Part shown: piece by piece, positions 42,316 to 50,141 of the stretch | Layout of the letters: every line of letters starts with the position of its first letter | How positions within the stretch are numbered: position 1 is the first letter of the stretch | Assembly: GCF_018613795.1 (NCBI RefSeq) | Contig: NZ_JAGGPN010000042.1 | Span: 70,566-134,565, forward strand | Source: Arthrobacter sp. ISL-65 | GTDB lineage: Bacteria; Actinomycetota; Actinomycetes; Actinomycetales; Micrococcaceae | DNA length: 64,000 nt | Reading direction: 5' to 3' | The notes under the pieces: model-generated | Seen by the model: the letters and a program-made list of their open reading frames with translations, nothing else | What the model was told of the DNA's origin: nothing | Databases searched by the model: none | Position numbers and translations under genes: made by a program

Positions 42316-42992
42316 GCAGGATTCTTATTGTCGAGGATGAGGAGTCGTTCAGCGATCCGCTGTCCTATCTACTGGGCAAGGAAGGATTCGAGGTGGAGGT
42401 CGTGGACAACGGCCTCGACGCCATCACGGAATTCGACCGCAACGGGGCAGACCTCGTGCTGCTCGACCTGCAGCTGCCGGGACAGTCCGGCACGGAGGTC
42501 TGCCGGCAGCTGCGTCAGCGCTCCACTGTCCCGGTCATCATGCTGACCGCCAAGGACACCGAGATAGATAAGGTCGTCGGGCTGGAGCTGGGCGCGGACG
42601 ACTACGTCACCAAGCCCTACTCCTCCCGCGAGCTGGTGGCCCGCGTCCGCGCGGTGCTGCGGCGCCAGGGCGAACCGGAGGAACTCATCGCCTCCACCGT
42701 CCACGCAGGCCCCGTGCGGATGGACATCGAGCGGCACGTGGTGAGCGTCGACGGCGAGCAGGTGTCGCTGCCGCTGAAGGAGTTTGAACTGCTGGAGATG
42801 CTGCTGCGCAACTCGGGCCGCGTGCTGACGCGGGGCCAGCTGATTGACCGTGTCTGGGGCTCCGACTATGTGGGCGACACGAAAACGCTCGACGTCCACG
42901 TGAAGCGGCTGCGCAGCAAGATCGAGCCCGACCCGTCCCTGCCGAGGTATCTGGTCACCGTGCGCGGCCTGGGCTACAAGTTCGAGCCGTAG
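42312..42992 (+). CDS. regX3: Response regulator RegX3
   Basis: A 226-residue OmpR-family regulator. The receiver domain has acidic residues VEDEES, the phospho-Asp in LVLLDLQLPG, Thr in MLTAKD and Lys in VTKPYSS. The C-terminal winged helix shows LTRGQLIDRVWG and DVHVKRLRSKIE. The start is a TTG inside the senX3 stop (TTGA), supported by GAGGAG 8 nt upstream. This is an unusual start codon decided by the ribosome site and by translational coupling. Confidence 0.95.
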   Translation: MSRILIVEDEESFSDPLSYLLGKEGFEVEVVDNGLDAITEFDRNGADLVLLDLQLPGQSGTEVCRQLRQRSTVPVIMLTAKDTEIDKVVGLELGADDYVTKPYSSRELVARVRAVLRRQGEPEELIASTVHAGPVRMDIERHVVSVDGEQVSLPLKEFELLEMLLRNSGRVLTRGQLIDRVWGSDYVGDTKTLDVHVKRLRSKIEPDPSLPRYLVTVRGLGYKFEP

Positions 42993-43059
42993 AAGTTTTG
43001 CTGCCGGCCCGGGCGAGGCGCCGACGACGCGAAGCACCGATAAACACGGAGCACCGATA

Positions 43060-43109
43060 AATACGAAGAAGGAGGGGTTCCCGGCCGGGAACCCCTCCTT
43101 CTTCGTATT
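43060..43109. terminator. 23-bp perfect hairpin, bidirectional terminator
   Basis: Arms 43060-43082 and 43087-43109 (AATACGAAGAAGGAGGGG...) are perfectly complementary around GGCC. It separates regX3 from the convergent lipoprotein gene. Directly upstream are two near-identical copies of GCACCGATAAAYACG. Confidence 0.88.
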
Positions 43110-43145
43110 GCTGCTCTAGTAAGCGGCCGTCAGTGGCCTGCGCTG

Positions 43146-43718
43146 CTAGTGGCTTTCGGTGGGCGTGGCCGAGGCAGTGTCGCTCGGCGTTGCAGTTTCA
43201 CCCGGCGTTGCGGTCTGGCTCGGCGTGCCGCCGGGCAGGTAGGCGGCGTATTCCTTCAGCGTGCCGTCCACCACAGGAATCTTCACGGTCTTGTTGACGT
43301 TGGTGCCGTCCTCGGTCACCTGGACGTCCACGAGGGATCCGGGTTTGCCGCCGGACGTGCTCAGGATGGCTTCGTCCGCGGATTCGTTGAGCAAGGTGTA
43401 GGAGTTCTGCTTCACCGGAACTTCGGTCTGCGCGCCTTCGGCTCCCTTAAGGGTGACCTTGACGTCCTTCGAAGAGGAGTTGTAGACGGCGCCGATGACG
43501 CGGCCCGGCTGGTTCTCGCCCGCGGAAACGATCAGCATGTTGCGCAGCTGCACCGGTCCGACCTCGGCGCGGGTTCCGTCGGAGGCAGCGTACTGGTGAG
43601 AGGTCTGCTGGGCGTTGACGTAGCCGCAGCCCGTCAGGGCCAGCAGGCCGGCGCTCAAGGCGGCTGCCGCCATTGCCATCTTGCCGCTCTGGCCCCGGTT
43701 CATCGCAGTGAAACGCAC
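43146..43718 (-). CDS. LpqE-like lipoprotein
   Basis: A 190-residue exported protein. The signal peptide ends in a lipobox (LLALTGC, Cys about 31) and a beta-sandwich domain follows (AEVGPVQLRNMLIVSAGE, VIGAVYNSSSKDVKVTLKG). The tail is rich in Thr, Pro and Ser (ATPGETATPSDTASATPTE). Mycobacterial LpqE lies next to CarD in the same divergent arrangement, which supports the call. The GTG at 43718 is chosen because GAGGAG is 8 nt upstream; a longer start at 43760 is less likely. Function unknown. Confidence 0.8.
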   Translation of the reverse strand: MRFTAMNRGQSGKMAMAAAALSAGLLALTGCGYVNAQQTSHQYAASDGTRAEVGPVQLRNMLIVSAGENQPGRVIGAVYNSSSKDVKVTLKGAEGAQTEVPVKQNSYTLLNESADEAILSTSGGKPGSLVDVQVTEDGTNVNKTVKIPVVDGTLKEYAAYLPGGTPSQTATPGETATPSDTASATPTESH

Positions 43719-44043
43719 GTCACGCACTCCTCGAAAAGTCTTGAAACAGTTTTCAGGCATAGCCTATCGGCAAAGAGCGCCAAACAAGGATTCGGCCCCT
43801 CCACATGACCGGCCCCTCCGACGCCGCTTCAGGGGGGCCTGAAGCCGTCGACGGAGACCCGCAACTACCCGCGCGTAACGCTTGTGGGCCTGCATGCGAT
43901 GCACTATTGTTCGCGTTCGTCAAGGGGTCTGGGTGGATGATTTCGGCCATTTTCCGCGGATTTACGGGGTTCCGGGACCGTTTCCATGCCAGTCATATGC
44001 CTTAATCGTGATAAACTGGTCTGCGGGAAAGGGGAAAGTCCAC
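43719..44043. other. 325-base divergent upstream region of lpqE-like and carD
   Basis: No gene is supported. For carD an extended -10 element TGATAAACT (TAAACT at 44012-44017) lies 26 bases before the start. I found no clear -35 partner and no palindromic operator. The rest carries only short, out-of-frame reading frames. Confidence 0.5.
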
Positions 44044-44526
44044 ATGGTTTTTGAGGTCGGCGAGACAGTAGTTTACCCTCACCACGGTGCAGCAAAAATT
44101 GAAGAGATCAAGATGCGCACTGTCAAGGGCGAAGAGAAGATGTATCTCAAGCTCAAGGTGGCTCAGGGTGATCTGACCATTGAAGTTCCAGCAGAGAACG
44201 TTGACCTTGTTGGGGTTCGCGACGTAGTGGGCAAAGACGGTTTGGAGCACGTGTTTGATGTGCTCCGCGCCGAGTTCACTGAGGAGCCCACCAACTGGTC
44301 GCGTCGTTACAAGGCAAATCTGGAGAAGCTTGCTTCCGGCGACGTCATCAAGGTTGCAGAGGTCGTTCGCGACCTGTGGCGCCGGGATCACGACCGGGGC
44401 CTTTCCGCAGGCGAGAAGCGAATGCTGGCCAAGGCCCGGCAGATTCTGATCTCAGAATTGGCCCTGGCTGAAAAGACCGACGAAGAGAAGGCTGCGAGCG
44501 TTCTCGACGAGGTCTTGGCTTCCTGA
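44044..44526 (+). CDS. carD: CarD family transcriptional regulator
   Basis: A 160-residue essential-type RNA polymerase-binding factor that stabilises open promoter complexes, notably at rRNA genes. The N-terminal Tudor-like RNAP-interaction domain is VFEVGETVVYPHHGAAKIEEI, and the C-terminal helical DNA-binding domain contains NWSRRYKANLEKLASGD and VVRDLWRRDHDRGLSAGEKRML. The ATG at 44044 follows a purine-rich AAGGGGAAAG; an open frame upstream is non-coding. Codons are less GC-biased than neighbouring genes, as expected for a highly expressed gene. Confidence 0.96.
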   Translation: MVFEVGETVVYPHHGAAKIEEIKMRTVKGEEKMYLKLKVAQGDLTIEVPAENVDLVGVRDVVGKDGLEHVFDVLRAEFTEEPTNWSRRYKANLEKLASGDVIKVAEVVRDLWRRDHDRGLSAGEKRMLAKARQILISELALAEKTDEEKAASVLDEVLAS

Positions 44527-44535
44527 CAAGAATTG

Positions 44536-44572
44536 AACCCCGGTGGCAAAGTGCCGCCGGGGTTTCTTCTTG
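44536..44572 (+). terminator. Terminator of carD
   Basis: ACCCCGG...GGC and GCC...CCGGGGT pair around a short loop, followed by TTCTTCTT. It starts 10 bases after the stop. Confidence 0.85.
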
Positions 44573-44597
44573 CCCAAAATTACCCGGCCCAAAAACA

Positions 44598-44663
44598 CCC
44601 ATCTAGGTAGCAGCTGATGGCGTTCCCAGCGGTGAGAACGCCCGCAGCTGCTACCCAGATGGG
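44598..44663. repeat. 66-bp palindromic element between carD and ispD
   Basis: Outer arms of 19 bp, CCCATCTAGGTAGCAGCTG (44598-44616) and 44645-44663, pair with one mismatch. Inner arms GGCGTTC/GAACGCC (44619-44625 and 44636-44642) form a nested hairpin. It comes after the carD terminator and has no U tract, so it is more like a REP or small MITE-type element than a second terminator. Confidence 0.75.
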
Positions 44664-44715
44664 GGAGCAGTTGGGTGATGGAGGGGGAGTGCGGGTGGGA
44701 CGTAGGCTAGAGCGC

Positions 44716-45498
44716 ATGAACACTGCACCCAAGCTCCCCGTGACAGCCGTGATCCTCGTCGCCGCCGGGTCCGGGCAGAGGCTGGGGTATGGCATGCCGA
44801 AGGCCGCCGTGCCGTTGGGTGGTGAACCGATCCTGATGCACGCGCTCCGCGGGATCGTCGCGGCAGGCATTGCCAGCCAGGTCTGCATCGCGCTGCCGGC
44901 CGGTGATGAGGAACTCCGCCGGCTCTGCGAAGACTTCCGGGTGGAGCTGGTCGACGGCGGCCCGCTCCTCACCATGGTCGACGGCGGCGCGTCCCGGGCG
45001 GATTCCGTCCGTTCCGCTCTGGCCGCCATCGAGGACGGCACGGAAGCGGTTCTGGTCCATGACGCCGCCCGCGCCCTGACGCCGGAGAAGGTTTTCCACC
45101 GGGTGGCCCAGGCTCTGGCTGCCGGCGCCGATGCGGTGATTCCTGTGATTCCGGTGGTGGATACCGTCAAGACGGTCGCCGCCACCGAGGGGCCGGCCAC
45201 GGACATCGCACCAGAACTCGTCACCGGAACCGCCCCCCGCGAGGAGCTACGGGCAGTCCAGACACCGCAGGGCTTCAAGGTCTCCGTGCTGCGGCGGGCA
45301 CACGAAGCGGCCTTAGGCTTCGATGAGCGCCAGGCCGCCGCGGTGACCGACGACGCCATGCTGGTGGAGCTTCTTGGCGTGCCGGTGCACGCCGTCCGGG
45401 GAGCCAGCCAGTCCCTGAAAATCACCACACCGCTGGACCTCATCATCGCCGAGGGCCTGCTCGAGGGACCCCTCGGCGCCCGCTGGGTGGAAGGCTGA
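44716..45498 (+). CDS. ispD: 2-C-methyl-D-erythritol 4-phosphate cytidylyltransferase
   Basis: A 260-residue enzyme of the MEP isoprenoid pathway, transferring CMP to MEP. The nucleotide-binding loop AAGSGQRLGYGMPKA is canonical, followed by DGGASRADSVRSAL, VLVHDAARALTP and the C-terminal DDAMLVE...ITTPLDLIIAE. The ATG at 44716 has TAGGCT 7 nt upstream and no Shine-Dalgarno. The ispF gene starts 8 bases after its stop. Confidence 0.95.
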   Translation: MNTAPKLPVTAVILVAAGSGQRLGYGMPKAAVPLGGEPILMHALRGIVAAGIASQVCIALPAGDEELRRLCEDFRVELVDGGPLLTMVDGGASRADSVRSALAAIEDGTEAVLVHDAARALTPEKVFHRVAQALAAGADAVIPVIPVVDTVKTVAATEGPATDIAPELVTGTAPREELRAVQTPQGFKVSVLRRAHEAALGFDERQAAAVTDDAMLVELLGVPVHAVRGASQSLKITTPLDLIIAEGLLEGPLGARWVEG

Positions 45499-45506
45499 CA
45501 AACCAC

Positions 45507-46034
45507 ATGACTGAAGGTGCCATGACCCACAACGCTTCGCGGACCCCGGTACTCCTGCCCCGGACAGGCATCGGCATCGACGTGCACGCCTTTGCCCCGG
45601 ACAGCGACCCGCAGCCGCTCTGGCTGGGCGGGCTTTTCTGGGAGGGGCAGCAGGGCCTCGCCGGCCATTCCGACGGCGATCCCGTAGCGCACGCCGCCGC
45701 CGACGCACTTTTCTCCGCCTGCGGAATCGGTGATCTGGGCACTCACTTCGGCACAGACCGGCCCGAATTCGCCGGGGCCTCCGGAGTCACGCTTCTGGCC
45801 GAAGCAGCCCGGATCGTCAGGGCAGCGGGCTTCGAGATCGGCAATATCGCGGTGCAGTTCGTGGGCAACCGGCCCAAGTTCGGCCCGCGCCGGGAAGAGT
45901 CCCAGCGAGTCCTCACCGAGGCCGCAGGAGCCCCGGTCAGCGTTACGGCCACCACCAGCGACGGCCTCGGCTTCACCGGCCGCGGCGAAGGCATTTCCGC
46001 AGTAGCCACGGCCCTGGTCTACCCGGCAGCGTAG
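45507..46034 (+). CDS. ispF: 2-C-methyl-D-erythritol 2,4-cyclodiphosphate synthase
   Basis: A 175-residue MEP-pathway cyclase acting two steps after IspD. Zinc ligands lie in GIGIDVHAF and GHSDGDPVAHAAADAL; FGTDRPEF and TATTSDGLGFTGRGEGI are also family hallmarks. The N-terminal 15-20 residues extend beyond most homologues; an ATG at 45522 with GAAGG upstream is an alternative start. It is co-transcribed with ispD. Confidence 0.95.
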   Translation: MTEGAMTHNASRTPVLLPRTGIGIDVHAFAPDSDPQPLWLGGLFWEGQQGLAGHSDGDPVAHAAADALFSACGIGDLGTHFGTDRPEFAGASGVTLLAEAARIVRAAGFEIGNIAVQFVGNRPKFGPRREESQRVLTEAAGAPVSVTATTSDGLGFTGRGEGISAVATALVYPAA

Positions 46035-46135
46035 CTGCCCCCGGTGTAACCGGCCTGCAGGGCGGCTGTCCGCACCTGCAGCCAAATCGCCTACGCTGGA
46101 ATAAGTACCAGTACCGCAATCTCAGGAGACCCGCC

Positions 46136-46462
46136 GTGAAAAAGCTGCTTCCCGCCGTCGTGATCGCAGGGATGCTTCTGGCCGGCTGTGCCGGCAGCCC
46201 CCGCATGAGCGTGGAGGAGAGCTGCAAGTTCCTGCAGGGCGACACGTTCAAGCCCACGGGCAACCAGCAGCAGCAGGCAGACCAGATCGCCAAGCACTAC
46301 CAGGAAGTCGCCGACAAGGTGGCCCAGGACGTCGCCGACCCCATCCAGAAGATGGCCGACATCATGAAGCAGGTGGCCGGCACCTCGCTGGGAAACAAGA
46401 GTTCGGAGCAGACGGCTGAACTCGCCAAGCAGAACAACCGGATCGGCGAAGTCTGCAAGTAA
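46136..46462 (+). CDS. Small putative lipoprotein
   Basis: A 108-residue exported protein. The signal peptide LLPAVVIAGMLLAGC ends in a lipobox with Cys about 18. The mature part is a Gln-rich helix (NQQQQADQIAKHYQEVADKV) with two further Cys that may pair. GTG start; CAGGAG about 8 nt upstream. It is inserted between ispF and cysS; family not recognised. Confidence 0.8.
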   Translation: MKKLLPAVVIAGMLLAGCAGSPRMSVEESCKFLQGDTFKPTGNQQQQADQIAKHYQEVADKVAQDVADPIQKMADIMKQVAGTSLGNKSSEQTAELAKQNNRIGEVCK

Positions 46463-46494
46463 GCGGGGACATTGGCATCGGCTAATCTGGAGCG

Positions 46495-47949
46495 GTGACC
46501 CTGCGCTTTTACGACACTGCATCCGCCGAAGTCCGCGACTTCGTTCCCCTGGTACCGGGAAAGGTAAGCCTGTATTACTGCGGTGCCACGGTGCAGGGAA
46601 TGCCGCATGTGGGGCACATCCGCTCCGCCATCGCCTTCGACCAGCTCACCCGCTGGCTTGAGTACCGCGGCTTCCGCGTCACGGTGGTCCGCAACGTCAC
46701 CGACATCGACGACAAGATCCTCGCGAAGTCCGAGGCATCCTTCCATCCCGACTTCGAGCAGGAGCCCGGCGCCGTGCCGGAGGAGGAATGGTGGGCGCTG
46801 GCCTACCGCTACGAGCAGGAGTTCCTCAAGGCCTACGACACCCTCGGCGTGTCCCGGCCAACGTACGAGCCGCGGGCAACCGGCCACATCCCGGAGATGC
46901 ACGCACTGATCCAGCAGCTCATCGACCGCGGGCACGCGTACCCCGCCCTCGACGGCTCCGGGGACGTCTACTTCGACGTGCGCTCCTGGAACAAGTACGG
47001 CGCGCTGACACGGCAGAAGATCGATGACATGCAGGGCGCCGCGGACGCCGACCCGCGCGGCAAAAAGGACCCCCGGGACTTTGCCCTCTGGAAGGGCTAC
47101 AAGGAGGGGGAGCCGACGACGGCGAGCTGGGTTTCGCCGTGGGGGGCCGGCCGGCCGGGCTGGCACCTCGAATGCTCGGCGATGGTCACGAAATACCTTG
47201 GCACCGAATTCGACATCCACGGCGGCGGCCTGGACCTGCGCTTCCCGCACCACGAAAACGAGATGGCGCAGTCCCAGGCTGCAGGCCACGGCTTCGCCAA
47301 CTTCTGGATGCACAACGGCATGGTCACCTACCAGGGCGAAAAAATGTCGAAGTCCGTCGGCAACACCGTCAGCCCGGCCGAGATGCTGGAAATCGCGCCG
47401 CCGCGCGTGGTCCGTTACTACCTGGGCCAGGCACAGTACCGCTCTGTGCTGGACTACCAGCCGACGTCGCTGCAGGAGGCCGCGGCCGCCGTCGAACGCA
47501 TTGACGGTTTCGTCGCCCGCGCCGTCCGCGCGCTGTCCAACGACGGCGCCCTGCTGTTTGGCAGCGACGGCACCGTTCCGGAGGCGTTCGCCGCTGCAAT
47601 GGACGACGACCTCAACGTGCCGCAGGCCCTTGCGGCGCTGCACGACACAGTCCGCGCCGGAAACTCGGCCCTCACCGATGGCGACCTGACGGCGACGCGG
47701 CAGGCCCTGGCCAGCGTGACCGACATGCTCAGGGTCCTGGGCATCAGCGAAGCCGCGCAGCCCGCCGTCGACGACCAGGCCACCAGTGCGCTCGGGACGC
47801 TCATTGAAGCGCAACTCGCCGCCCGCGCCGAGGCCCGTTCCAAGAAGGACTGGGCTGCCTCCGACGCAATCCGGGACACCCTTGCGGCGGCCGGCGTCCT
47901 GGTCGAAGACAACGCTGACGGCGCCACCTGGAGCCTGCAGCGCGGCTAG
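46495..47949 (+). CDS. cysS: Cysteinyl-tRNA synthetase
   Basis: A 484-residue class I synthetase. A zinc Cys lies in YYCGATVQG, the HIGH motif is PHVGHIRSAI, and the remaining zinc ligands are in WHLECSAM and FPHHENE. The KMSKS loop is GEKMSKSVGN. The C-terminal anticodon-binding region is complete. The GTG start follows TAATCT by 6 nt and could be leaderless. It pairs with rlmB, as in many actinobacteria. Confidence 0.96.
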   Translation: MTLRFYDTASAEVRDFVPLVPGKVSLYYCGATVQGMPHVGHIRSAIAFDQLTRWLEYRGFRVTVVRNVTDIDDKILAKSEASFHPDFEQEPGAVPEEEWWALAYRYEQEFLKAYDTLGVSRPTYEPRATGHIPEMHALIQQLIDRGHAYPALDGSGDVYFDVRSWNKYGALTRQKIDDMQGAADADPRGKKDPRDFALWKGYKEGEPTTASWVSPWGAGRPGWHLECSAMVTKYLGTEFDIHGGGLDLRFPHHENEMAQSQAAGHGFANFWMHNGMVTYQGEKMSKSVGNTVSPAEMLEIAPPRVVRYYLGQAQYRSVLDYQPTSLQEAAAAVERIDGFVARAVRALSNDGALLFGSDGTVPEAFAAAMDDDLNVPQALAALHDTVRAGNSALTDGDLTATRQALASVTDMLRVLGISEAAQPAVDDQATSALGTLIEAQLAARAEARSKKDWAASDAIRDTLAAAGVLVEDNADGATWSLQRG

Positions 47950-48041
47950 CCTCCGGGGGTCAGCGCCCGCCCGGTCAACGATTTGAGGTCAGTCAGTAGA
48001 CTGGAGTCCAGACTTACTCAATACAACCAAGGGTGGAATTC

Positions 48042-49043
48042 ATGGCCAACAAAGGTCGCCCGGGCGCAGTCCGCAAGCTCAAGAAGGGCCCCACCACCGG
48101 AACCGGTGGCCACGGCCGCAAGGCTCTCGAAGGCAAGGGGCCAACCCCCAAGGCCGAGGACCGCCCCTACCACAAGGCGCACAAGAGCAAGCAGCTCGCG
48201 GAGCGCTCCGCAGCAAAGCGACCCGCTGGTGCAGGCGGCACCCGCAGTGCCGGTGCCCGGTCGGGCCCGAAGGGGCGCGCCACCGAAGAGGTCGTCACCG
48301 GCCGCAACTCCGTCGTAGAGGCCCTGCGCGCCGGCATTCCGGCCAAGGCGCTGCACGTGGCCATCCGCATTGAGATGGACGACCGCGTCAAGGAGTCGCT
48401 GAAGATCGCCGCCGAACGGGGCATTCCGCTGCTGGAAACCGGCAAGCCCGAGCTGGACCGGATGACCGACGACGCCGTGCATCAGGGGCTCGTGCTGCAG
48501 ATTCCCCCGTACGAGTACCAGGACGCCTACGACCTGGCCGAAGAGACAGTGGAAGGCTGGAAGAAGGGACACATCGCGAACGCACCCCTCTTCGTTGCCC
48601 TGGACGGCATCACCGACCCCCGCAACCTCGGCGCGATCATCCGCTCGGTCTCGGCTTTCAGCGGCCACGGTGTCATCGTCCCTGAGCGCCGCTCCGTGGG
48701 CGTCACGGCCGCCGCATGGAAGACCAGCGCCGGCGCCGCGGTCCGCGTTCCTGTGGCCCGCGCCTCCAACCTGAACAACGCCATCAAGCAGTTCAAGGAC
48801 ATGGGCGTCTTCGTGCTGGGACTCGACGGCGACGGCGACGTCTCGCTGCCGGATCTCACCGTTGCCACCGAACCCGTGTGCATCGTGGTCGGCTCCGAGG
48901 GCAAGGGCCTCAGCCGCCTCGTCCGGGAGAACTGCGACCAGATCGTTTCCATCCCGATCGACTCCGCCATGGAATCCCTGAACGCCTCCATGGCGGTCGG
49001 CATCTCCCTCTACGAAGTCTCCCGCCAGCGCGCCGCCATGTAA
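48042..49043 (+). CDS. rlmB: 23S rRNA (guanosine-2'-O-)-methyltransferase, TrmH/SpoU family
   Basis: A 333-residue SPOUT methyltransferase. A basic, disordered N-terminus of about 80 residues (KLKKGPTTGTGGHGRKA) precedes the substrate-binding domain (VTGRNSVVEALRAGIPAKAL). The knotted catalytic domain has LDGITDPRNLGAIIRS, IVVGSEGKGLS and SMESLNASMAVGISLYE, the three SpoU motifs. The ATG at 48042 has GGGTGGA upstream. Its 3' region carries the 32-nt repeat array and terminator. Confidence 0.93.
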   Translation: MANKGRPGAVRKLKKGPTTGTGGHGRKALEGKGPTPKAEDRPYHKAHKSKQLAERSAAKRPAGAGGTRSAGARSGPKGRATEEVVTGRNSVVEALRAGIPAKALHVAIRIEMDDRVKESLKIAAERGIPLLETGKPELDRMTDDAVHQGLVLQIPPYEYQDAYDLAEETVEGWKKGHIANAPLFVALDGITDPRNLGAIIRSVSAFSGHGVIVPERRSVGVTAAAWKTSAGAAVRVPVARASNLNNAIKQFKDMGVFVLGLDGDGDVSLPDLTVATEPVCIVVGSEGKGLSRLVRENCDQIVSIPIDSAMESLNASMAVGISLYEVSRQRAAM

Positions 49044-49052
49044 CCACGGCAA

Positions 49053-49208
49053 ACGCTCCCTCAGCTTTCGCAGGGAAACGGCAAACGCTTCCTCAGCTTC
49101 CGCAGGGAAACGGCAAACGCTTCCGCACCTTGGTGCGGAAGCGTTTCGTTTAAAGCGGCAGGATCTGCAGGAGGGTCAGTGTTATTCCTGCAAGATCTGA
49201 GGAAGGGT
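49053..49208. repeat. Head-on 32-nt-period repeat array between rlmB and the nitrilase gene
   Basis: On the plus strand units starting ACGCTYCC begin at 49053, 49085 and 49117. On the minus strand related units begin at 49208 (ACCCTTCCTCAG), 49176 (ACCCTCC) and 49144 (ACGCTTCCGCACC). All spacings are exactly 32 nt. The two innermost units are the two arms of the shared terminator hairpin. The core ACGCTYCCTCAGCT is the same as in the array at 12582-12699. Confidence 0.85.
49115..49146. terminator. Shared bidirectional terminator of rlmB and the nitrilase gene
   Basis: AAACGCTTCCGCACC and its perfect complement (49115-49129 and 49132-49146) with a 2-nt loop. CGTTT follows on the plus strand. 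It is located centrally in the repeat array. Confidence 0.85.
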
Positions 49209-49216
49209 TTTGTCCC

Positions 49217-50026
49217 CTAAAACTCCCGGCGGTTGGCCAGGACCGGGAGCTTGGTGCGGGCTTCCTTGACCAGAGCGGGGTCCAGGTCGGCGAACAGGAG
49301 GCCGGGGGCGCCGTCGAGCTCTTCGAGGACCTGCCCGAAAGGCGAGACGACCGCACTGTGCCCCACGCCCGTGGGCGCCGCGCCCCGGGGTTCGATGCCC
49401 TGGGTGGCGGGATCTCCCTGGCCGCAGGCGAGGACGTAGGTGGTGGTGTCCACGGCGCGGGCACGGGCAAGGAGCTGCCACTGGTCAACCTTGCCCGGGC
49501 CGGAGCCCCAGGACGCGCAGACGATGTTGGCAACGGCTCCGCGATCAGCGTTGGCCGTGAAGAGGGCCGGGAAGCGGATGTCGTAGCAGGTGGCCAAGCC
49601 AAAGGTGAGGCCGCCGACGTCGAACGTTACGGGGCCGGTCCCAGCGTCCACGGTGTCCGACTCCAGGAACCCGAAGGCGTCGAACAGGTGCACCTTGTCG
49701 TAGCTGGCGTCCACGCCCGGCCCGGCCACCAGCAGCGTATTGCGGACTTTTGTCTGCCCTTCGGACGGCGATGAACCTGGGGTGAACATTCCGGCAACGA
49801 TTACTATCCCCAACTGGTCAGCGATCGAGCGGACGCGGCTGGCCCAGGGGCCGTCCAAAGGCTCGGCGATGTCCAGCAGGGAATTGCCGAATGCCCGCAT
49901 CGTGGCCTCGGGGAAAACGACGATCTCGGCGCCCCCGTCCTTGGCGCGGCGGGCATATTCCTCGACCACGGTGAGGTTCCCGGCCACATCCCTGCCGGTG
50001 ATGACTTGAGCCAATGCAATCTTCAC
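49217..50026 (-). CDS. Carbon-nitrogen hydrolase (nitrilase superfamily amidase)
   Basis: A 269-residue cytoplasmic amidase. The Glu-Lys-Cys triad is visible: Glu in VVFPEATMR (about 40), Lys in ASYDKVHLFD, Cys in LATCYDIRFP. It resembles deaminated-glutathione or omega-amidase members, but the substrate is not determined. The GTG at 50026 is chosen because GGAGG lies 6 nt upstream. It is divergent from glgX and ends in the shared repeat/terminator region. Confidence 0.92.
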   Translation of the reverse strand: MKIALAQVITGRDVAGNLTVVEEYARRAKDGGAEIVVFPEATMRAFGNSLLDIAEPLDGPWASRVRSIADQLGIVIVAGMFTPGSSPSEGQTKVRNTLLVAGPGVDASYDKVHLFDAFGFLESDTVDAGTGPVTFDVGGLTFGLATCYDIRFPALFTANADRGAVANIVCASWGSGPGKVDQWQLLARARAVDTTTYVLACGQGDPATQGIEPRGAAPTGVGHSAVVSPFGQVLEELDGAPGLLFADLDPALVKEARTKLPVLANRREF

Positions 50027-50141
50027 GAAAACCTCCACGTCGGTGCGTCATTACAGCGTTCAGCGGTACCGCCACGTTCCCCGCATGCGTAACATGCCGG
50101 AATAGATCAGCTATTTCGCTGTGACAGATAAGCTTTAATTG

